Numbered from the stretch's first letter, positions 29,332-39,914 are shown. The stretch is DNA of 64,000 bases from Aliiroseovarius sp. S1123 (GCF_023015885.1 NZ_JALKBE010000001.1:248001-312000); one strand, 5' to 3'. A program made the numbers and translations. Notes: a model not told the origin generated them from the sequence alone.

Positions 29332-29460
29332 CTTACCCGGTTTTTGTTGCTCTTAATTGAAGATAGCCAGTTTCAGGGCGAAATAAAGCGAAATTGGCTG
29401 ATTTGGTGTGTGATGGATCGGACGCCCCTAAATCGGGTGCGTTTCCGACGGATTGGTCGT

Positions 29461-29491
29461 AAAAGCGCCCCGAGCATCAGTTGGGGCGCTT
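29461..29491 (-). terminator. Intrinsic terminator of metG
   Basis: AAGCGCCCC (29463-29471) pairs with GGGGCGCTT (29483-29491). On the minus strand the stem ends in TTTT, about 25 bases past the metG stop. Confidence 0.82.
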
Positions 29492-29512
29492 CAAAAGTTG
29501 TGTGAAAATCGC

Positions 29513-31228
29513 TTAGTCGCGGGTGCCAGCAAACCGCTCTTGCCATTCTTCGCGCTGCTCGTCGGCGATCTTGGCGAAAAGGTTTTCCGGCACGGTGAAG
29601 GCATGGCCCGCTTTCAGTGTGTCCAGCGCCTCGGCCACGTCGCCCGGCCAGTCCATATCGGTATTCATCGCGGCGCGCAGCGTTTCGGATGCATCTGGGA
29701 TGAACGGGGCCGACAGAACCGCGTAAAGGCGGATCAGGTTCAGGGCCAGACGGATTTGTGCGGCGGCCTGATCGGGGTCGGTCTTGAAGGTCGCCCACGG
29801 CGCGGCGGCTTGCAGGTATTCGTTGCCCGCCACCCAGATGCCACGCAGTTCCTGCGCGGCTTTGCGCACGTCCATGGCCTCCATGTGGCCCTCATAGGCG
29901 CGCACTTTGGTTGTCAGATCGGCGATCAGGGCGGCCTCGGCTTCGCCATATGCGCCGCCTTCGGGCACGGCCTCCGAGAATTTGGAGCGGCAGAACTTGG
30001 TGACGCGGCTGACAAAGTTGCCCAGCACGTCGGCAAGGTCTTTGTTCACGCTGACTTGGAAGTTTTCCCACGTGAATTCAGAGTCCGAGTTTTCCGGCGC
30101 GTGGCTCAGAAGCCACCAGCGCCAGTAGTCGGCCGGCAGGATCGACAGGGCCTGATCCATGAAGACGCCACGGCCTTTCGAGGTCGAGAACTGGCCGCCA
30201 TCATAGTTCAGATAGTTGAACGACTTGATGTAGTCGACCAGCTTCCACGGCTCTTGCGAGCCCATGATCGTCGCCGGGAAGGACAGGGTGTGGAACGGGA
30301 CGTTGTCTTTGCCCATGAACTGCACGTAACGCACGTCGTCGGCCCCCTTGTCGGTGCGCCACCAGCGCTCCCAGAACTCGGGGCCTTCACCTTTTTCATC
30401 CGCCAACTCGGCGGTGGCGGCGATGTATTCGATGGGCGCGTCGAACCAAACATAGAAAACCTTGCCTTCCATGCCGGGCCAGTCCTCGTCGCCCTTTTTG
30501 ACCGGCACTCCCCAGTCCAAATCGCGCGTGATGCCGCGATCCTGAAGCCCGTCGCCATCATGCAGCCATTTCTTCGCAATCGAGGTCGTCAGGACCGGCC
30601 AATCGGATTTCTGGTCAATCCACGCGTCCAGTTTGTCCTTCAGCGCCGACTGCTTCAAATACAGGTGCTTGGTTTCGCGCACTTCCAGATCGGTCGATCC
30701 GGAAATGGCCGAACGTGGGTTGATCAGGTCGGTCGGGTCCAGTTGCTTGGTGCAGTTTTCGCACTGGTCTCCGCGCGCGCCGTCATAGCCGCAGTTGGGG
30801 CATTCACCTTCGATATAGCGGTCGGGCAGGAAGCGGCCGTCGGCGTTGGAATAGACCTGCTTTTCGCTGACTTCTTCGATGAATCCGTTTTCCGCCAGCT
30901 TGCCCGCGAAATGCTGGGTCAGCTTGTGGTTCTGCGGAGAGGACGAGCGTCCAAAATTATCGAACGACAGACGGAAGCCTTTCGCGATCTCGGCCTGAAC
31001 CTCGTGCATCTCGGCGCAGAACTCGGCCACGGGCTTGCCTGCTTTCGCGGCAGCCAGCTCGGCCGGGGTGCCGTGTTCGTCGGTCGCGCAGATGAACATG
31101 ACCTCGCGGCCCCGGCAGCGGTTGTAGCGGGCGTAAAGGTCAGCTGGCAGCTGCGAACCAACTAGGTTTCCAAGGTGCTTGATCCCGTTGATATACGGGA
31201 TTGCCGAAGTGATGAGGACGCGGTTCAT
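29513..31228 (-). CDS. metG: Methionyl-tRNA synthetase
   Basis: A 571-residue class I aminoacyl-tRNA synthetase. The HIGH-equivalent is HLGN at residues 18-21, and the KMSKS-equivalent is the FSTSKG segment in the C-terminal part of the catalytic domain. A zinc knuckle with CPNC and CENC pairs is present. The C-terminal tRNA-binding (TRBP111-like) domain of some bacterial MetRS is absent, as in many alphaproteobacteria. ATG 31228, behind GGGAG, is preferred to ATG 31240. Confidence 0.97.
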   Translation of the reverse strand: MNRVLITSAIPYINGIKHLGNLVGSQLPADLYARYNRCRGREVMFICATDEHGTPAELAAAKAGKPVAEFCAEMHEVQAEIAKGFRLSFDNFGRSSSPQNHKLTQHFAGKLAENGFIEEVSEKQVYSNADGRFLPDRYIEGECPNCGYDGARGDQCENCTKQLDPTDLINPRSAISGSTDLEVRETKHLYLKQSALKDKLDAWIDQKSDWPVLTTSIAKKWLHDGDGLQDRGITRDLDWGVPVKKGDEDWPGMEGKVFYVWFDAPIEYIAATAELADEKGEGPEFWERWWRTDKGADDVRYVQFMGKDNVPFHTLSFPATIMGSQEPWKLVDYIKSFNYLNYDGGQFSTSKGRGVFMDQALSILPADYWRWWLLSHAPENSDSEFTWENFQVSVNKDLADVLGNFVSRVTKFCRSKFSEAVPEGGAYGEAEAALIADLTTKVRAYEGHMEAMDVRKAAQELRGIWVAGNEYLQAAAPWATFKTDPDQAAAQIRLALNLIRLYAVLSAPFIPDASETLRAAMNTDMDWPGDVAEALDTLKAGHAFTVPENLFAKIADEQREEWQERFAGTRD

Positions 31229-31297
31229 GTGAGCTCCCAAAACGTGTTTGGGGCCGTATACGACATGCCCCGTCCCATGACCAGAGGGTCACGCCCC

Positions 31298-32521
31298 TTA
31301 GCCCCGATCCCGAAGCTTGCCAAACAACCGCCCCATCGAAAACGTGGTGCGCGGGGTATAGGTATAGGGCGTGCGCTGATCCAAAGTCGGGCGGCGATGC
31401 ATCCGGGCCACACCGAAGCCGATCAGCACCACATGGCCTACAGCGATCATCGCAAACAGGGCAGGCGGACCATAGCTTTCGATCAGGTTCGATGCGAGCA
31501 GCGGCGAGGCGATGGCCCCAACCGCATAGTAGAACATCAAGGCGGCCGATAGCTCGACCCGTTCTTCGCTGGATGCAAAGTCATTGGCGTGTGCCGCCGC
31601 GACCGAAAAGATGGGGAAGGTGGTGAAGCCGAAAAGCCCCGCGGCAAGGAAAACGCCCCTGATGCCGGAATCTGCAGCCAGCACCGTGATCATGCAGCTG
31701 GCGATGGCGGCCACTGACAGCCAGATCAGCACCCAACGCCGGTCGTACCGGTCCGCCAGCCAGCCAGCCGGCAGCTGCGCCAACGCGCCCCCCAACACGA
31801 ACGCTGCCAAAAACCATGCCAGTTGGCTGGTCTCTAACCCAACCTCGTTGCCATAGATCGGGCCGACCATGCGAAAGGCCGAGGTGGTGATGCCCGAGGT
31901 GATCACCGCCGCCACTGCAAGAGGGGAGCGGACCCAGGCCAGCGCTGGGCGCAAGCGCGGGGTCTCGGGCATTTGGGGCTGGCGTGCGCGGGTCAGGGCC
32001 AAAGGTAAGATCGCTGCGCAGCAGAACATCGCCAGAATGTTGTAACTTACGTAATGCGCGGGCTCCAAAACCGCGATCATTAGCTGGGCGCCGAGAGATC
32101 CGCCCAGTTCGACGATGCGATACCCGCCCATCACGCGGCCGCGCGTGTCATTGGTGACGCGCGCGTTGAGCCAGCTTTCGATCACCGTATAGCTGCCCGC
32201 CACGCATAACCCGGTCGCCATCCGCATCACCGCCCATGCATAGGGATCGATCCACATCATATGTGCCAATAGGCCAATGGCCCCAAGTGCCGCAAATCCG
32301 GCATAAGCGCGTGCGTGTCCAACGGCCCCCATCAGGCGCGGTGCCCACCAGCACCCCACGAAGAAGCCGACAAAATGTGCGGACCCCAGAAGGCCGACTT
32401 CAGCCCGCGTGAAGCCCAGCGTCAGGCCTGATACCGCGTCCAGAGGCGCTGCCCCACCAGAGCTTAGCTGCAAAAGCACGATGGATAGTAGCAATGGGGT
32501 AAAGCTTAGAAACAATCGCAT
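31298..32521 (-). CDS. Major facilitator superfamily transporter (YcaD-like)
   Basis: A 407-residue MFS protein with twelve predicted helices. Between helices 2 and 3 is a GxxxAxxxG-type element and, in the first half, IESWLNARVTNDTRGRVMGGYRI, which is characteristic of the YcaD/UMF subgroup. The C-terminal tail is cytoplasmic and basic. A GAGGTG site precedes ATG 32521. The substrate is unknown. It lies 69 bp upstream of metG on the same strand. Confidence 0.9.
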   Translation of the reverse strand: MRLFLSFTPLLLSIVLLQLSSGGAAPLDAVSGLTLGFTRAEVGLLGSAHFVGFFVGCWWAPRLMGAVGHARAYAGFAALGAIGLLAHMMWIDPYAWAVMRMATGLCVAGSYTVIESWLNARVTNDTRGRVMGGYRIVELGGSLGAQLMIAVLEPAHYVSYNILAMFCCAAILPLALTRARQPQMPETPRLRPALAWVRSPLAVAAVITSGITTSAFRMVGPIYGNEVGLETSQLAWFLAAFVLGGALAQLPAGWLADRYDRRWVLIWLSVAAIASCMITVLAADSGIRGVFLAAGLFGFTTFPIFSVAAAHANDFASSEERVELSAALMFYYAVGAIASPLLASNLIESYGPPALFAMIAVGHVVLIGFGVARMHRRPTLDQRTPYTYTPRTTFSMGRLFGKLRDRG

Positions 32522-32659
32522 AAGGCACCTCGGGTGATCTCAACTTGCCAGCTTTGACGCACGTCTCCGTCCTGTCCGCGACCTCTTGCCCCTTTGGCTG
32601 TCGTTTTTCGCTGTTTCGCTTGCGAGGCGTCGGGGGGGCTGGTAAGCGGAGGAAACCTG

Positions 32660-33796
32660 ATGGAAACAATAGGATTTGCGTCAGAAGGTGGGAAGGCACG
32701 GAAGATGGACATGACACCCCAAAGCACGGCGCGGCTGGAAGTGCGCGGGTTAAAGCGCAACTTTGGCGGGTTGGACGTGGTGCGCGATGTGTCGTTGTCG
32801 CTTCAGGCCGGGCAGGTCACCGGGCTTTTGGGGCCGTCCGGCTGCGGCAAGTCCACCACGTTGCGGATCATTGCGGGTGTTGATCGCCAAACCGAAGGCG
32901 AGGTCTGGATCGACGGCCAGATGGTTGCCGGCCCCGGCGTGTTTGCCCCGCCCGAGAAACGGCATATCGGGCTGATGTTTCAGGATTTTGCTCTGTTTCC
33001 GCATCTGTCTGTCGGCGACAACGTTGCCTTCGGCCTGACCGGCACGCGGACCGAAAAACGCCAACGTGTCCACATTCTTCTCGAGAAGGTCGGGCTGCGC
33101 AACTTCGTCGACAAGTTCCCGCACGAACTGTCGGGCGGAGAGCAACAGCGGGTCGCCCTGGCCCGTGCACTTGCGCCCAAACCATCGATCATGCTGATGG
33201 ACGAGCCGTTCTCGGGGCTCGACAACCGTCTGCGTGATGGCATCCGTGACGAAGCACTAAGCATCCTGAAAGAGGAAGGCGCCGCCGTCCTTCTGGTCAC
33301 GCATGAGCCGGAAGAGGCGATGCGCATGGCAGATGAGATCGCCCTGATGCGTGCAGGTCAAATCGTGCAACGTGGCGCGCCCTACAATATTTATAACGCC
33401 CCGGTCGATTTGCAGGCCGCTGCGTTCTTCTCGGATGTCAACGTGATCTCGGGAACCGTAGACGGTGCGCTGACGCAAACCGCGTTCGGTCAATTTCTGG
33501 CCCCCGGCGTGCCGGATGGATCCACGGTGGACATTGTGATCCGCCCGCAGCACCTGAAGATCGACTTTGATCGTGGCGGCATCGGCCCCAGCCCCACGCC
33601 CGACCATGGCGTCTGGGCACGCGGCTTGGTGAAACGGGCGCGCTTTATCGGCAAGGAAAGCCTTGTGGAATTTCAAATGGAGCGGGATGGCAGCATCCTG
33701 ACCGCCTCTGTCCCATCGGTGTTCCTGCCTAAACCGGATACGCCCCTGTGGATCGCCATCCGCCGCGACCGCTGCTTTGTGTTCCCGCGCCGCTGA
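32660..33796 (+). CDS. ABC transporter ATP-binding protein (Fe3+/FbpC type)
   Basis: A 378-residue ATPase of the FbpC/PotA class. Walker [10 protein letters not shown] is at residues 58-66, the Q-loop in [13 protein letters not shown], the signature in [15 protein letters not shown], and Walker B in [14 protein letters not shown]-terminal TOBE-like regulatory region follows ([12 protein letters not shown] onward). ATG 32660 has an ideal GGAGG; ATG 32705 is an alternative. No permease or binding protein is adjacent, so it is an orphan ATPase of a transporter encoded elsewhere. Confidence 0.92.
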   Translation: METIGFASEGGKARKMDMTPQSTARLEVRGLKRNFGGLDVVRDVSLSLQAGQVTGLLGPSGCGKSTTLRIIAGVDRQTEGEVWIDGQMVAGPGVFAPPEKRHIGLMFQDFALFPHLSVGDNVAFGLTGTRTEKRQRVHILLEKVGLRNFVDKFPHELSGGEQQRVALARALAPKPSIMLMDEPFSGLDNRLRDGIRDEALSILKEEGAAVLLVTHEPEEAMRMADEIALMRAGQIVQRGAPYNIYNAPVDLQAAAFFSDVNVISGTVDGALTQTAFGQFLAPGVPDGSTVDIVIRPQHLKIDFDRGGIGPSPTPDHGVWARGLVKRARFIGKESLVEFQMERDGSILTASVPSVFLPKPDTPLWIAIRRDRCFVFPRR

Positions 33797-33850
33797 CGTG
33801 GCAGAATCGGTGCGCACCCAGTGGACGAATTTGGCCACCAAGTGCCGACT

Positions 33851-33884
33851 TATCTGACAGCTTGCTGACAACACGTGTCAGATA
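33851..33884. promoter_or_regulatory. Nested inverted/direct repeats upstream of tatA
   Basis: TATCTGACA (33851-33859) is the exact reverse complement of TGTCAGATA (33876-33884). A further CTGACA (33865-33870) forms both a direct repeat with the first and a closer inverted repeat with TGTCAG (33876-33881). It lies 128 bp before tatA and looks like an operator with two or three half-sites. The binding protein is unknown. Confidence 0.5.
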
Positions 33885-34011
33885 TCGCGAAAACCCAACC
33901 GATTTCGCAGTTTTTTCCCTTTGGGGCTTTGAACTTCCCGCGCGAGGCAATAAATGTTCTAGCGATATATCTACGAAAGCCGCGAAAGGCTTTCGGACTA
34001 GGGAGAATAAC

Positions 34012-34227
34012 ATGCTCAACAATATCGGCCTTCCGGGCCTTCTGCTGATTGCCGTCGTCGTGCTGGTTCTGTTCGGCCGCGGCAAAATCTCGTCGCTGAT
34101 GGGCGAAGTTGGCAAAGGCATCACTGCGTTCAAACGTGGCGTAGATGATGGCAAGAAGGAAATCGAAGACGAAGCCGCTTCTGTTGCCAAGGACGTGACC
34201 CCCGAGACCGAAAAAGACAAGGCGTAA
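34012..34227 (+). CDS. tatA: Sec-independent translocase subunit TatA
   Basis: A 71-residue TatA: one N-terminal transmembrane helix ([20 protein letters not shown]), the FGRGK hinge, an amphipathic helix ([18 protein letters not shown]) and a short acidic tail. TatA oligomers form the transport element for folded proteins. ATG 34012 follows GGGAG. First gene of tatABC. Confidence 0.96.
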   Translation: MLNNIGLPGLLLIAVVVLVLFGRGKISSLMGEVGKGITAFKRGVDDGKKEIEDEAASVAKDVTPETEKDKA

Positions 34228-34251
34228 GCCGCCTAAGGAAAGGCGCAGCCT

Positions 34252-34866
34252 ATGTTCGATATCGGGTTTACCGAGCTTCTGGTCATCGGCGTTGTGGCCT
34301 TGATCGTGGTGGGTCCAAAGGACCTGCCCGGCATGTTCCGCACGCTTGGCCGCTTTACTGCACGTGCCCGCCAGATGGGGCGCGAGTTTACGCAGGCGAT
34401 GAACGACGCGGCGGATGAAAGCGGGATCAAGGACGTCTCGTCGACGCTGAAATCGGCCACCTCGCCCAAGTCGATGGGACTGGATGCGCTGAACAAGGCC
34501 GCTGAAGGGTTCGAGAAATGGGACCCCTCAAAGGCATTGCGCGACCAGAAAGAGGCAGACGCCGCGATAAAGGCCAAAGAGGCCGAGGAGCGCGCGAAGC
34601 TTGCGGAAGATACGGCAAAAGTTGCCGAGAAAATCAGCGCAGCAAGCACTAAACCTACCGCCAAGGCAAAGGACGATCCGGCTGAAAAGCCTGCAACCAA
34701 GTCCAAAACGGCCAAGAAACCCGCCGCGAAAAAGCCAGCTGCAAAGAAGGCACCGGCCAAGGAAACGGCATCCAAGAAGCCGGTGGTCAAGAAACCCGCA
34801 GCCAAGAAACCGGCTGCAAAGAAACCGGCGGCCAAGCCCAAATCCACGGACACATCTGACGCATGA
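34252..34866 (+). CDS. tatB: Sec-independent translocase subunit TatB, basic repeat tail
   Basis: A 204-residue TatB. The N-terminal helix begins [21 protein letters not shown] and is followed by the conserved [10 protein letters not shown] amphipathic region. TatB forms the twin-arginine signal receptor with TatC. From about residue 135 the protein is a lysine/alanine/proline-rich tail with at least five KKPA units and variants, resembling a histone H1 tail and strongly basic. TatB of E. coli (171 residues) has no such tail. It overlaps tatC by four bases. Confidence 0.95.
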   Translation: MFDIGFTELLVIGVVALIVVGPKDLPGMFRTLGRFTARARQMGREFTQAMNDAADESGIKDVSSTLKSATSPKSMGLDALNKAAEGFEKWDPSKALRDQKEADAAIKAKEAEERAKLAEDTAKVAEKISAASTKPTAKAKDDPAEKPATKSKTAKKPAAKKPAAKKAPAKETASKKPVVKKPAAKKPAAKKPAAKPKSTDTSDA

Positions 34867-35813
34867 GCGACACTGACGAGATCGAAGACAGCTCGGCCCC
34901 GCTGATCGAGCATCTGGCCGAGCTGCGCACGCGGCTTATCCATTCCGCCGTCGCTTTCATCATCGGTATGGTGATCTGCTTTACGGTCTGGAACCCGATT
35001 TTCAACTTCCTGACCGAACCCCTGTGTTCGACCATGGCCGACCGCGGTCAGGACGATTGCGGGCTGATCCTGATCAAGCTGCAAGAAGGTTTCTTCGTTG
35101 CGGTTTCGATTTCGCTGTTTGGCGGTCTGGTTCTGTCCTTCCCCTATATCAGCTACCAGCTGTGGCGCTTCGTGGCACCGGGCCTTTATAAGAACGAGAA
35201 GAACGCGTTTCTGCCATTCATGTTTGCCTCGCCGGTCATGTTCCTGCTGGGCGCAAGTTTCGCCTTCTACGTGGTCATGCCACTGGCCTTTGATTTCTTC
35301 CTAGGCTTCCAGCAAACCGGCAACGTCGCTGAAACTGGGGTCGAGGCGTCAATCGATTTCCAAGGTTCTGTGCAGGAATACCTGCGCCTGTCGATCAAGT
35401 TCATCGTGGCCTTTGGCCTGTGCTTCCAGCTACCTGTGCTTCTGACGCTGATGGGTAAGGCTGGTCTGGTGTCGTCTCAGGGGTTGGCCGATGTGCGTAA
35501 ATACGCCGTCGTGGGCATTCTGGTGCTGGCCGCATTGGTCACGCCGCCCGATGTCATCACCCAGATCATCCTGTTTGTTGTGGTCTATGGTCTCTATGAA
35601 ATCTCGATCCAGCTGGTGAAGCGGGTTGAGAAAAAGCGCGAGGCCGATCTGCGTGCTCAAGGTTTGTGGTTCGACGATGACGACGAAGAAACCGAAGACG
35701 AGCTGATGGCCGAGTTCGACGAGGACGAGGATGGCGATGGGGACGACGACCCCGATGGTGGTCCGGATGATGATCCCGAGGATGATCCGGGCATGGTTGA
35801 AACCGGTCGCTGA
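34863..35813 (+). CDS. tatC: Sec-independent translocase subunit TatC, acidic tail
   Basis: A 316-residue TatC with six transmembrane helices and the conserved cytoplasmic N-terminal [11 protein letters not shown] that helps to recognise twin-arginine signals. After the sixth helix and a charged region ([15 protein letters not shown]) comes a ~45-residue tail made almost only of Asp, Glu and Gly, longer than in E. coli TatC (258 residues). Both this tail and the basic tail of TatB should be cytoplasmic. Starts in the tatB stop overlap; ends in an intrinsic terminator. Confidence 0.96.
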   Translation: MSDTDEIEDSSAPLIEHLAELRTRLIHSAVAFIIGMVICFTVWNPIFNFLTEPLCSTMADRGQDDCGLILIKLQEGFFVAVSISLFGGLVLSFPYISYQLWRFVAPGLYKNEKNAFLPFMFASPVMFLLGASFAFYVVMPLAFDFFLGFQQTGNVAETGVEASIDFQGSVQEYLRLSIKFIVAFGLCFQLPVLLTLMGKAGLVSSQGLADVRKYAVVGILVLAALVTPPDVITQIILFVVVYGLYEISIQLVKRVEKKREADLRAQGLWFDDDDEETEDELMAEFDEDEDGDGDDDPDGGPDDDPEDDPGMVETGR

Positions 35814-35838
35814 TCCCACTTAGGTCACAAGACGCCAA

Positions 35839-35865
35839 AGCGCGCCCCGTCGGGCGCGCTTTTTT
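35839..35865 (+). terminator. Intrinsic terminator of tatABC
   Basis: AGCGCGCCC (35839-35847) pairs with GGGCGCGCT (35852-35860) over a CGTC loop, followed by six Ts. Confidence 0.92.
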
Positions 35866-35952
35866 CATTTGAGGGATGGCTTAGACCTTTAAAACCTACC
35901 CCATCCGCGCTTTAAAGGTTCTAGATTTTCGACCGGTAGAAGGACCATCCCC

Positions 35953-36798
35953 ATGGCGGATCAGGACATGATGAAACGCATTGCCGAGGCTTTGGAGCGC
36001 ATGTCACCCGCACCGTTCGCCGCCCCAGATTTCGACAGTGCGGATGCTTTCGTTTGGCATGTCTCGCCCGACCGTTTGGAACCCGTTCAGAAAGTCTCGC
36101 GCGTGGCGTTGGAGCTGCTAGTTGGCGTGAACCGCTCGCGCGATACGCTTTTGGAAAACACCTTGCAGTTTGCCGATGGCCTGCCCGCCAACAACGCGCT
36201 GCTTTGGGGCGCGCGGGGTATGGGGAAGTCGTCCTTGGTCAAGGCTGTCCATGCCGAGGTTCTGAGCCGCGGGAAACCTCTGAAGATCGTGGAGTTGCAG
36301 CGCGAAGACCTGCCGTCCGTGTCGCGTCTTCTGAACCTTTTACGTGGCTCGCAGTATCGCTTCCTGCTGTTCTGTGATGACCTCTCGTTCAGCCACGACG
36401 ACCAGCATTACAAGTCGCTGAAAGCCGTGTTGGATGGCGGGATCGAAGGGCGTCCGGACAACGTGGTCTTCTATGCCACGTCGAACCGCCGTCACCTGAT
36501 GCCGCGCGACATGATCGAGAACGAACGCCAGTCCGCGATCAACCCGTCCGAGGCTGTTGAAGAAAAGGTCTCGCTCTCGGATCGTTTCGGCCTGTGGCTA
36601 GGCTTCCACCCCTGTGATCAGGACGAATACCTGGCGATGATCCGCGGCTACTGCGCTGCCTATGGTGTCGAGATCGACGACGACACCCTGTGGGCCGAGG
36701 CGATTGAATGGCAAGCCACGCGCGGGGCGCGCTCGGGTCGTGTGGCGTGGCAATACTTCACCGATCTTGCCGGTCGCAAGGGTGTGACGCTGGGCTAA
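35953..36798 (+). CDS. AAA+ ATPase of the DUF815 family
   Basis: A 281-residue cytoplasmic ATPase. Walker A is GARGMGKSS at residues 86-94 and Walker B is FLLFCDDLSF near 143; a DnaA/DnaC-like arrangement follows, with the conserved YATSNRRHLMPRDM (sensor region). DUF815 proteins are widespread, usually monocistronic and functionally undefined. It follows the tatC terminator and precedes a DUF2235 gene by 71 bases on the same strand. Confidence 0.92.
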   Translation: MADQDMMKRIAEALERMSPAPFAAPDFDSADAFVWHVSPDRLEPVQKVSRVALELLVGVNRSRDTLLENTLQFADGLPANNALLWGARGMGKSSLVKAVHAEVLSRGKPLKIVELQREDLPSVSRLLNLLRGSQYRFLLFCDDLSFSHDDQHYKSLKAVLDGGIEGRPDNVVFYATSNRRHLMPRDMIENERQSAINPSEAVEEKVSLSDRFGLWLGFHPCDQDEYLAMIRGYCAAYGVEIDDDTLWAEAIEWQATRGARSGRVAWQYFTDLAGRKGVTLG

Positions 36799-36869
36799 GT
36801 CTGTCCAATCAAGAGACTTCTTAACCCTTCGTGGCATGCTAAGCTTCGGTATCCAAAACCGAGGCTGAT

Positions 36870-38015
36870 ATGAAACGCATTGCCATTTTCTGTGACGGAA
36901 CCTGGAACCGGTCCGACGCCCAAAACCCAACCCATGTGTTGCGCATCGCCCAAGCGATCCGCCCAACCGCGCGCGACGGCGTCACGCAGGTCGTGCACTA
37001 TTTGCCAGGCGTGGGCAGCGGGCAGGGCGTAACGAAGGTCTCTAGATTCATGGACAAGGTGCTTGGCGGTGCGCTGGGCTGGGGCTTGGATGATCGCATT
37101 CTGGAAGCCTACCGCGCGCTTCTGTTCACTTATGAACCCGGAGACCAGATCTATATCTTCGGGTTCTCGCGCGGGGCGTACACTGCACGCTCGCTCGCGG
37201 GGATGATCCGCACGGCGGGTATTCTGCCATCCAACCGGACCGATATGATCCCCGAGGCGATGCGGAGGTACCGCGCGCGCGAGGGGCAAAAATCGCACCC
37301 CGACAGCGAACCCTCTATGGCAGCACGTCTCTCCATGTCCCCCGAGATCGCAACCAGTCCCAAGGACGCGGAATGGCGTAGGGCGCAGGGGATCGATTGT
37401 CACCTTCTGGACATCACCTATGTGGGTGTCTGGGATACGGTGGGCGCGCTGGGGGTGCCCGCCTTCCTCGGGCCGCTCGCTCGTTTCCTGAATGCGCGCT
37501 ATGCGTTTCACGATGCGGATCTGTCCCGATCGGTCGGTGCGGCGCGGCATGCGGTGGCGATTGATGAGCGGCGTAAACTTTTCCCGCCTGCTCTCTGGAC
37601 CAATCTGGACAAGCTGAACGGAGAGGTCACGGGCAGCAATTCGCGCTATCAGCAGCTTTGGTTCGCAGGCAATCACGGGATTGTTGGAGGCTCCGGCGCA
37701 GCCCCGGAATTGTCTGCCTTTCCCACTGCTTGGATCGTGGCGGGCGCGCAGGAGCGCAAGTTGGATTTTAACCCCGCGCGGCTTCAACAGTTGCTGATGG
37801 CTGCTGATCTGAAAGCAGATGATCGGGGGGCTGCCTTGCAGCCCGCGTGGCGTAACCTGTGGGGACTGTTGCTGTGTGATCGCACGCTTTTGCGCGACCC
37901 CAACAGCCAAACCATTCCGGCCCGGCAGATTTCTGGCGCCGCAAAAGAAAGGGTGCGCCAGACGTCTTATCGTCCGCGCACCCTTGATCCCGTCATCGAG
38001 GATCTTTTGGAGTAG
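36870..38015 (+). CDS. DUF2235 alpha/beta hydrolase (Tle1-like fold)
   Basis: A 381-residue DUF2235 protein, the family that includes type VI secretion phospholipases of the Tle1 group as well as many housekeeping relatives. The catalytic triad can be proposed from sequence: S100 in GFSRG, D189 in GVWDTVG and H269 in GNHGIVGG. The N-terminus IAIFCDGTWN is typical. No signal peptide, PAAR, VgrG or immunity gene is adjacent, so a secreted effector role is not supported here. Convergent with serS. Confidence 0.9.
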   Translation: MKRIAIFCDGTWNRSDAQNPTHVLRIAQAIRPTARDGVTQVVHYLPGVGSGQGVTKVSRFMDKVLGGALGWGLDDRILEAYRALLFTYEPGDQIYIFGFSRGAYTARSLAGMIRTAGILPSNRTDMIPEAMRRYRAREGQKSHPDSEPSMAARLSMSPEIATSPKDAEWRRAQGIDCHLLDITYVGVWDTVGALGVPAFLGPLARFLNARYAFHDADLSRSVGAARHAVAIDERRKLFPPALWTNLDKLNGEVTGSNSRYQQLWFAGNHGIVGGSGAAPELSAFPTAWIVAGAQERKLDFNPARLQQLLMAADLKADDRGAALQPAWRNLWGLLLCDRTLLRDPNSQTIPARQISGAAKERVRQTSYRPRTLDPVIEDLLE

Positions 38016-38024
38016 GTTAGTTGG

Positions 38025-39317
38025 TTAAGCCAACTTGCCTTCCGCCGTGATCCGGGTTTTGCCGCCCAGATAGGGGTGCAGAACCTCGGGTACGGTGACC
38101 GATCCGTCCTCTTCCTGACCGTTTTCCAGAACTGCGATCAGCGCGCGGCCGACGGCAAGGCCCGAGCCGTTGAGTGTGTGCAGGAACACCGGCTTGCCAC
38201 CTTCGGCCGGCTTCATCCGCGCGTTCATGCGGCGGGCTTGGAAATCTCCACAGGTCGAAACCGAGCTGATCTCGCGATAGGTGTTCTGACCGGGCAGCCA
38301 AACTTCGATGTCATGCGTGCGGATTGCGCCAAAGCCGATGTCGCCGGTGCACAGGTTTACAGTGCGGTAGGGCAGGCCCAAACGCTCTAGAATGTCCTCG
38401 GCACAGCGGGTCATACGCTTGTGTTCAGCTTCAGATTCGTCTGGTTTGGTGATCGACACCATCTCGACTTTCTCGAACTGGTGCTGGCGCAGCATGCCGG
38501 CCGTGTCACGACCAGCCGAACCCGCTTCCGAACGGAAACACTGGGTGTGGGCCACATAGCGGCGGGGCAGATAACCTTCTTCGACGGTCGCACCGTTGAC
38601 GATGTTGGTCAGCGGCACCTCGGCAGTCGGCACCAGCCACCAGCCATTGGTGGTCTGATAGCTGTCCTCGCCAAACTTGGGCAACTGCCCCGTGCCGCGC
38701 ATCATGTCTTCCTTAACCAGAACCGGGGTCCAAGTCTCGGTCAGCTCGTTTTCATTCACGTGCACGTCCAGCATGAACTGGGCAAGCGCGCGGTGCAGGC
38801 GGGCAACGGCGCCCGACAGGACCATGAAACGCGAGCCGGATAGCTTTGCGGCGGTCTCGAAATCCAGGCCGTCCTGCACGGCGGGCAGTTCATAGTGCTC
38901 AATCGGCTTGAACGAGAACTCGCGCGGAGTACCCCAGCGGTTGATCTCGACATTGTCGTCTTCGTCTTCCCCATCAGGCACGTCGTCGGCCACGATGTTG
39001 GGCAGACCCATCAGCAGATCGGTCAGCTTGGCGTCCAGCTCTTTCGCTTGCTCGTTCAGGCTGGCGATTTCGGCTTTCTTTTCACCAACAAGGGCGCGCA
39101 GACGCTCGAATTCGGCCTCGTCGCCAGACGCTTTCGCAGCCCCAACGGATTTGGCAGCCTTGTTAGCCTCGGCCTGTGCGGTTTCGGCGGCAAGAATGGC
39201 GGCGCGGCGATTTTCATCCAGCGACAAAACCTCGCCCGACAGCGCCGAGAGGCCCCGACGGGCCATGGCCTTGTCGAATGCTTCGGGATTGTCACGGATC
39301 AAGCGAATATCATGCAT
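38025..39317 (-). CDS. serS: Seryl-tRNA synthetase
   Basis: A 430-residue class II synthetase. Residues 1-100 form the long antiparallel coiled-coil arm that binds tRNA-Ser (rich in Ala, Glu and Lys). The catalytic core has motif 2 ([20 protein letters not shown]) and motif 3 near the C-terminus ([18 protein letters not shown]). Its 3' end is only 9 bases from the stop of the convergent DUF2235 gene. Confidence 0.97.
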   Translation of the reverse strand: MHDIRLIRDNPEAFDKAMARRGLSALSGEVLSLDENRRAAILAAETAQAEANKAAKSVGAAKASGDEAEFERLRALVGEKKAEIASLNEQAKELDAKLTDLLMGLPNIVADDVPDGEDEDDNVEINRWGTPREFSFKPIEHYELPAVQDGLDFETAAKLSGSRFMVLSGAVARLHRALAQFMLDVHVNENELTETWTPVLVKEDMMRGTGQLPKFGEDSYQTTNGWWLVPTAEVPLTNIVNGATVEEGYLPRRYVAHTQCFRSEAGSAGRDTAGMLRQHQFEKVEMVSITKPDESEAEHKRMTRCAEDILERLGLPYRTVNLCTGDIGFGAIRTHDIEVWLPGQNTYREISSVSTCGDFQARRMNARMKPAEGGKPVFLHTLNGSGLAVGRALIAVLENGQEEDGSVTVPEVLHPYLGGKTRITAEGKLA

Positions 39318-39378
39318 GGATCTGTCCTTTGATTTAACCTGACGCGCATATGCCAGATGGGCGCGCGCGGGGGAAGCC

Positions 39379-39723
39379 CTAAGCGAAGATGCGGATCACA
39401 TAGTCTTTGCGCGTGGTTTCCAGAACCTCCCACGTACCGGTGAAACCGGGGCGGATCACCATGCGGTCGCCTGCGCGCAGATGAGTCTCGACACCATCTG
39501 CATCGGTCAGCACTGAATGCCCTTCCAGAATGTTGAAATACTCCCACTCATCATAAGACACGTGCCATTTCCCCGGCGTGGACTGCCAGATGCCGGTGAA
39601 CTGATCCTTAGTTTCTTCCAGCGACCAGGTGGTGAACTCGGGCGTGCCCGAGATGAGTTTGTCGTCCGCCAGGTGGTCAATTTCGGGCGCGACTTCAGGC
39701 GTGATCTTGAAGGCGAGGGTCAT
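39379..39723 (-). CDS. Cupin-domain protein
   Basis: A 114-residue small protein with a single cupin barrel ([39 protein letters not shown], here split by motif). It belongs to the (S)-ureidoglycine aminohydrolase-like cupin_3 group by appearance; the first cupin motif has only partial metal ligands, so catalysis is uncertain. It lies 61 bases upstream of serS on the same strand and may be cotranscribed. Confidence 0.88.
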   Translation of the reverse strand: MTLAFKITPEVAPEIDHLADDKLISGTPEFTTWSLEETKDQFTGIWQSTPGKWHVSYDEWEYFNILEGHSVLTDADGVETHLRAGDRMVIRPGFTGTWEVLETTRKDYVIRIFA

Positions 39724-39914
39724 GGAGGGCTCCTGATTTTCGATATTTTGATCAAATTACGCAAGGCTGCGCGAAAGAAAAGCCCAAATTGCTTTCGGGG
39801 ACCATAAGAAAGCGCGGATGCGCTGCTTGCTGGACAACCCTCAGACCCCCATATAGGGTGCGCCGGACATTCGGGCCGGCACAGGGACCAGCCCACGAAG
39901 AAAGGGACATAACG

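Noticed and set aside
29453-31165. A 570-codon frame on the plus strand
   Set aside because: Antisense to metG, which has intact class I synthetase motifs; no family features in the shadow translation.
32660-33796. A complete iron ABC importer operon
   Set aside because: Only the ATPase is present; neither a permease nor a binding protein is encoded next to it.
36870-38015. DUF2235 protein as a type VI secretion phospholipase effector
   Set aside because: No VgrG, PAAR, Hcp, adaptor or immunity gene is near, and the genes around it are housekeeping.
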